Shown here piece after piece: positions 62,750 to 64,000 of a stretch of DNA of 64,000 bases; position 1 is the first letter of the stretch, and every line of letters begins with the position of its first letter. Below the pieces are notes generated by a model. The model was not told where the DNA came from. It did no database searches and saw only the letters and a list, made by a program, of their open reading frames with translations. The stretch is from UBA9676 sp963837105 (GTDB taxonomy: Bacteria > Actinomycetota > Actinomycetes > Streptosporangiales > Streptosporangiaceae). The position numbers and the translations under genes were made by a program. Location of the stretch: contig CAWIMG010000024.1 of the NCBI GenBank assembly GCA_963837105.1, positions 62,001 to 126,000 of the forward strand, in the 5' to 3' direction.

Positions 62750-64000
62750 GTGACACAGGTGTCCACCCCCCCGGCCGACCCATCTCGGCCCGCCGGATCC
62801 CCCGGACCCGTCCGGGTGGCCGAGGCGCCGGGGGCGGATGGTGCCAGCGGCGGGCCGCAGCCCGGCGGCCCGATCGAGCGGTTCATGAGCGCGCTGATCC
62901 GCAAGCTGGCCTGGAGCAGGCTGTCGGATCCCAAGGTCGCCATCTCGGTGTCCGGGGCCGGGCTGCTGCTGGGCATGCTGCTCGGTGCGACCGCGCCAAA
63001 CGCCGAGACCCTGGCGATCCGGCTGCCACTGTCCAACCTGCTGCCCTCGCTGGCCGGCCAGCACATCCTGGCCAGCCTGATGCTCTACACCGGGGACGTG
63101 CTGGCCTGTCTCGGGCTGGCCGGCATGCTCTGGGCGCACAGCCAGGGCTGGCGCCCCAACCCGCGGCACCTGCTGCTGGTCAGCTCCGCGGTCATCGCGG
63201 TCATGGTGTGCCTCACCCCGGTCGGCTCGTCGGACACCGCCAGCTACGCCGCCTACGGCCGGATCGCCGCGCTCGGCGGCAACCCGTACACCACCAACCC
63301 GCTCAGGTTCCTGGGCCGGCATTCGCAGTACTTCGGTGTCGTGGGCTCGCTGTGGAAGAAGCAGCCCTCGGTCTACGGGCCGTACGCGACCGCGATCCAG
63401 TCGTTCGCGGCGTCGGTCGGCGGCCACAACGTGGCCACCACCATCTGGGTGCTGATGATCCTGAACGGGCTCGCGTTCATCGGCGTCGGGGTGCTGCTGC
63501 TGAAGACGTCCGACGACCCGGTCCGGGCCACCCTGTTCTGGACCGCGAACCCGGTCCTGATCCAGCAGCTGGTCAGCGGCGGGCACCTGGACACGCTGGT
63601 GGCCGCGGCCGCGATCTGCGCGATCCAGGTCGCCAGGCGGCTGCCCAACGTGGGCGGCGACGTGCTGGTCGGCATGCTGATCGGGGTCGCCTGCGGGATC
63701 AAGATCTATGCGGTGCTGATCGGGCTTGGGCTGGCCTGGCCACTGCTGCGCCGGCACGAGTGGATGCGAACGGCCCGGATCGCGGCGGTCTCGCTGGTGA
63801 CACTGGCCATCGGCTACAGCGCGTACGGGGTGCGGGCGCTGAAACCGGTGTTTGGCGGGCTCAAGCTCGTCACGCTGCCCTCGCCGTGGCGGGTCTTCGA
63901 GCTGACCGGGCTGGCGCTGGGTGTGAGCAAGGGGACACTGCTCACGATCATCAGCCTGAGCTGGCCGGTCCTGCTGCTGATCGTCGCCTGGCTCATCCAC
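62750..64000 (+). CDS. Polyprenol-phosphate-mannose-dependent mannosyltransferase, MptB-like (partial)
   Basis: The gene runs off the window's right edge (417 codons seen, no stop). Many hydrophobic helices; GSSDTASYAAYGRIAALGGN followed by PYTTNPLRF and VYGPYATAIQSF is the pattern of GT-C mannosyltransferases of the MptA/MptB type, where the acidic residue near GSSD is catalytic. LISGGHLDTL-like (QQLVSGGHLDTLVAAA) also fits. It would extend alpha-1,6-mannan in lipomannan-type glycolipids. GTG 62750 follows GGAGGT by 9 bases. The N-terminal ~40 residues are Pro/Gly-rich and cytosolic. Confidence 0.75.
   Translation, partial: MTQVSTPPADPSRPAGSPGPVRVAEAPGADGASGGPQPGGPIERFMSALIRKLAWSRLSDPKVAISVSGAGLLLGMLLGATAPNAETLAIRLPLSNLLPSLAGQHILASLMLYTGDVLACLGLAGMLWAHSQGWRPNPRHLLLVSSAVIAVMVCLTPVGSSDTASYAAYGRIAALGGNPYTTNPLRFLGRHSQYFGVVGSLWKKQPSVYGPYATAIQSFAASVGGHNVATTIWVLMILNGLAFIGVGVLLLKTSDDPVRATLFWTANPVLIQQLVSGGHLDTLVAAAAICAIQVARRLPNVGGDVLVGMLIGVACGIKIYAVLIGLGLAWPLLRRHEWMRTARIAAVSLVTLAIGYSAYGVRALKPVFGGLKLVTLPSPWRVFELTGLALGVSKGTLLTIISLSWPVLLLIVAWLIH

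Overview
The window is chromosomal DNA from a very GC-rich actinomycete. The evidence is GTG/TTG starts, third-position G/C, and actinobacterial marker genes: mycothiol synthase (mshD), glnR, rex-hemA-hemC-hemD, murT/gatD, a Nur-like Fur protein, and a conservon-type kinase with roadblock and DUF742 partners. Gene content and order resemble Streptomyces and Streptosporangiales chromosomes. No relaxase, integrase, phage or plasmid gene, tRNA, rRNA or CRISPR array was seen.

Layout. 1-10 kb holds a histidine phosphatase, an EamA transporter with a probable CTG start, and a minus-strand heme operon. That operon reads rex, hemA, hemC, cobA/hemD, hemB, a degenerate prim-pol protein, hemL. It is headed by a Rex operator and largely joined by 4-base stop/start overlaps. 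10-25 kb holds housekeeping genes: glutaredoxin-like, a membrane/monooxygenase fusion, HAD phosphatase, acyltransferase, a 32-aa AURKAIP1-type protein, an excisionase-type HTH protein, acuC, proC, proline dehydrogenase, ygfZ, Nur-like, FABP, DsrE and gatD/murT. At 23.5-25.1 kb a regulator/membrane-protein pair with two operator palindromes lies between two diverged copies of a ~155-bp repeat. 25-28.7 kb has a frameshifted MGH1-type glycoside hydrolase and a membrane protein.

28.7-36.1 kb is the least explained block: a minus-strand operon with a HerA/DUF87-type ATPase, a membrane protein with an ATPase-like fold but no Walker A lysine, a Pro/Ala-rich protein, and a coupling-protein-like membrane protein also lacking Walker A. 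36.1-40.2 kb holds a sulfur operon (DUF1416, rhodanese, DUF4395, possible Cys leader peptide, thioredoxin), an ECF sigma/anti-sigma pair and MoaD. 40.2-48 kb holds glnR with a tandem-repeat tail, mshD, a gamma-carbonic anhydrase, a DivIVA-type protein, Ppx/GppA, a dipeptidase and an alcohol dehydrogenase. 48.2-51.8 kb is a conservon-like kinase-roadblock-DUF742 set without the usual GTPase. 51.8-64 kb holds a sulfoquinovose-synthase-like SDR, a Zn/Mn ABC operon with a Fur-type palindrome inside its promoter, an HxlR regulator, an alpha/beta hydrolase, a SmtB - His-rich protein - Zur zinc set, an aldo/keto reductase, membrane proteins and the start of an MptB-like mannosyltransferase.

Caution: between about 25 and 57 kb at least ten conserved genes or gene segments change frame, usually inside GC-rich short repeats. 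None was seen in the first 25 kb. Base-calling or assembly indels are the simplest explanation, so genes typed as pseudogenes here may be intact in the organism. All functional assignments come from reading motifs and context; no search was run.
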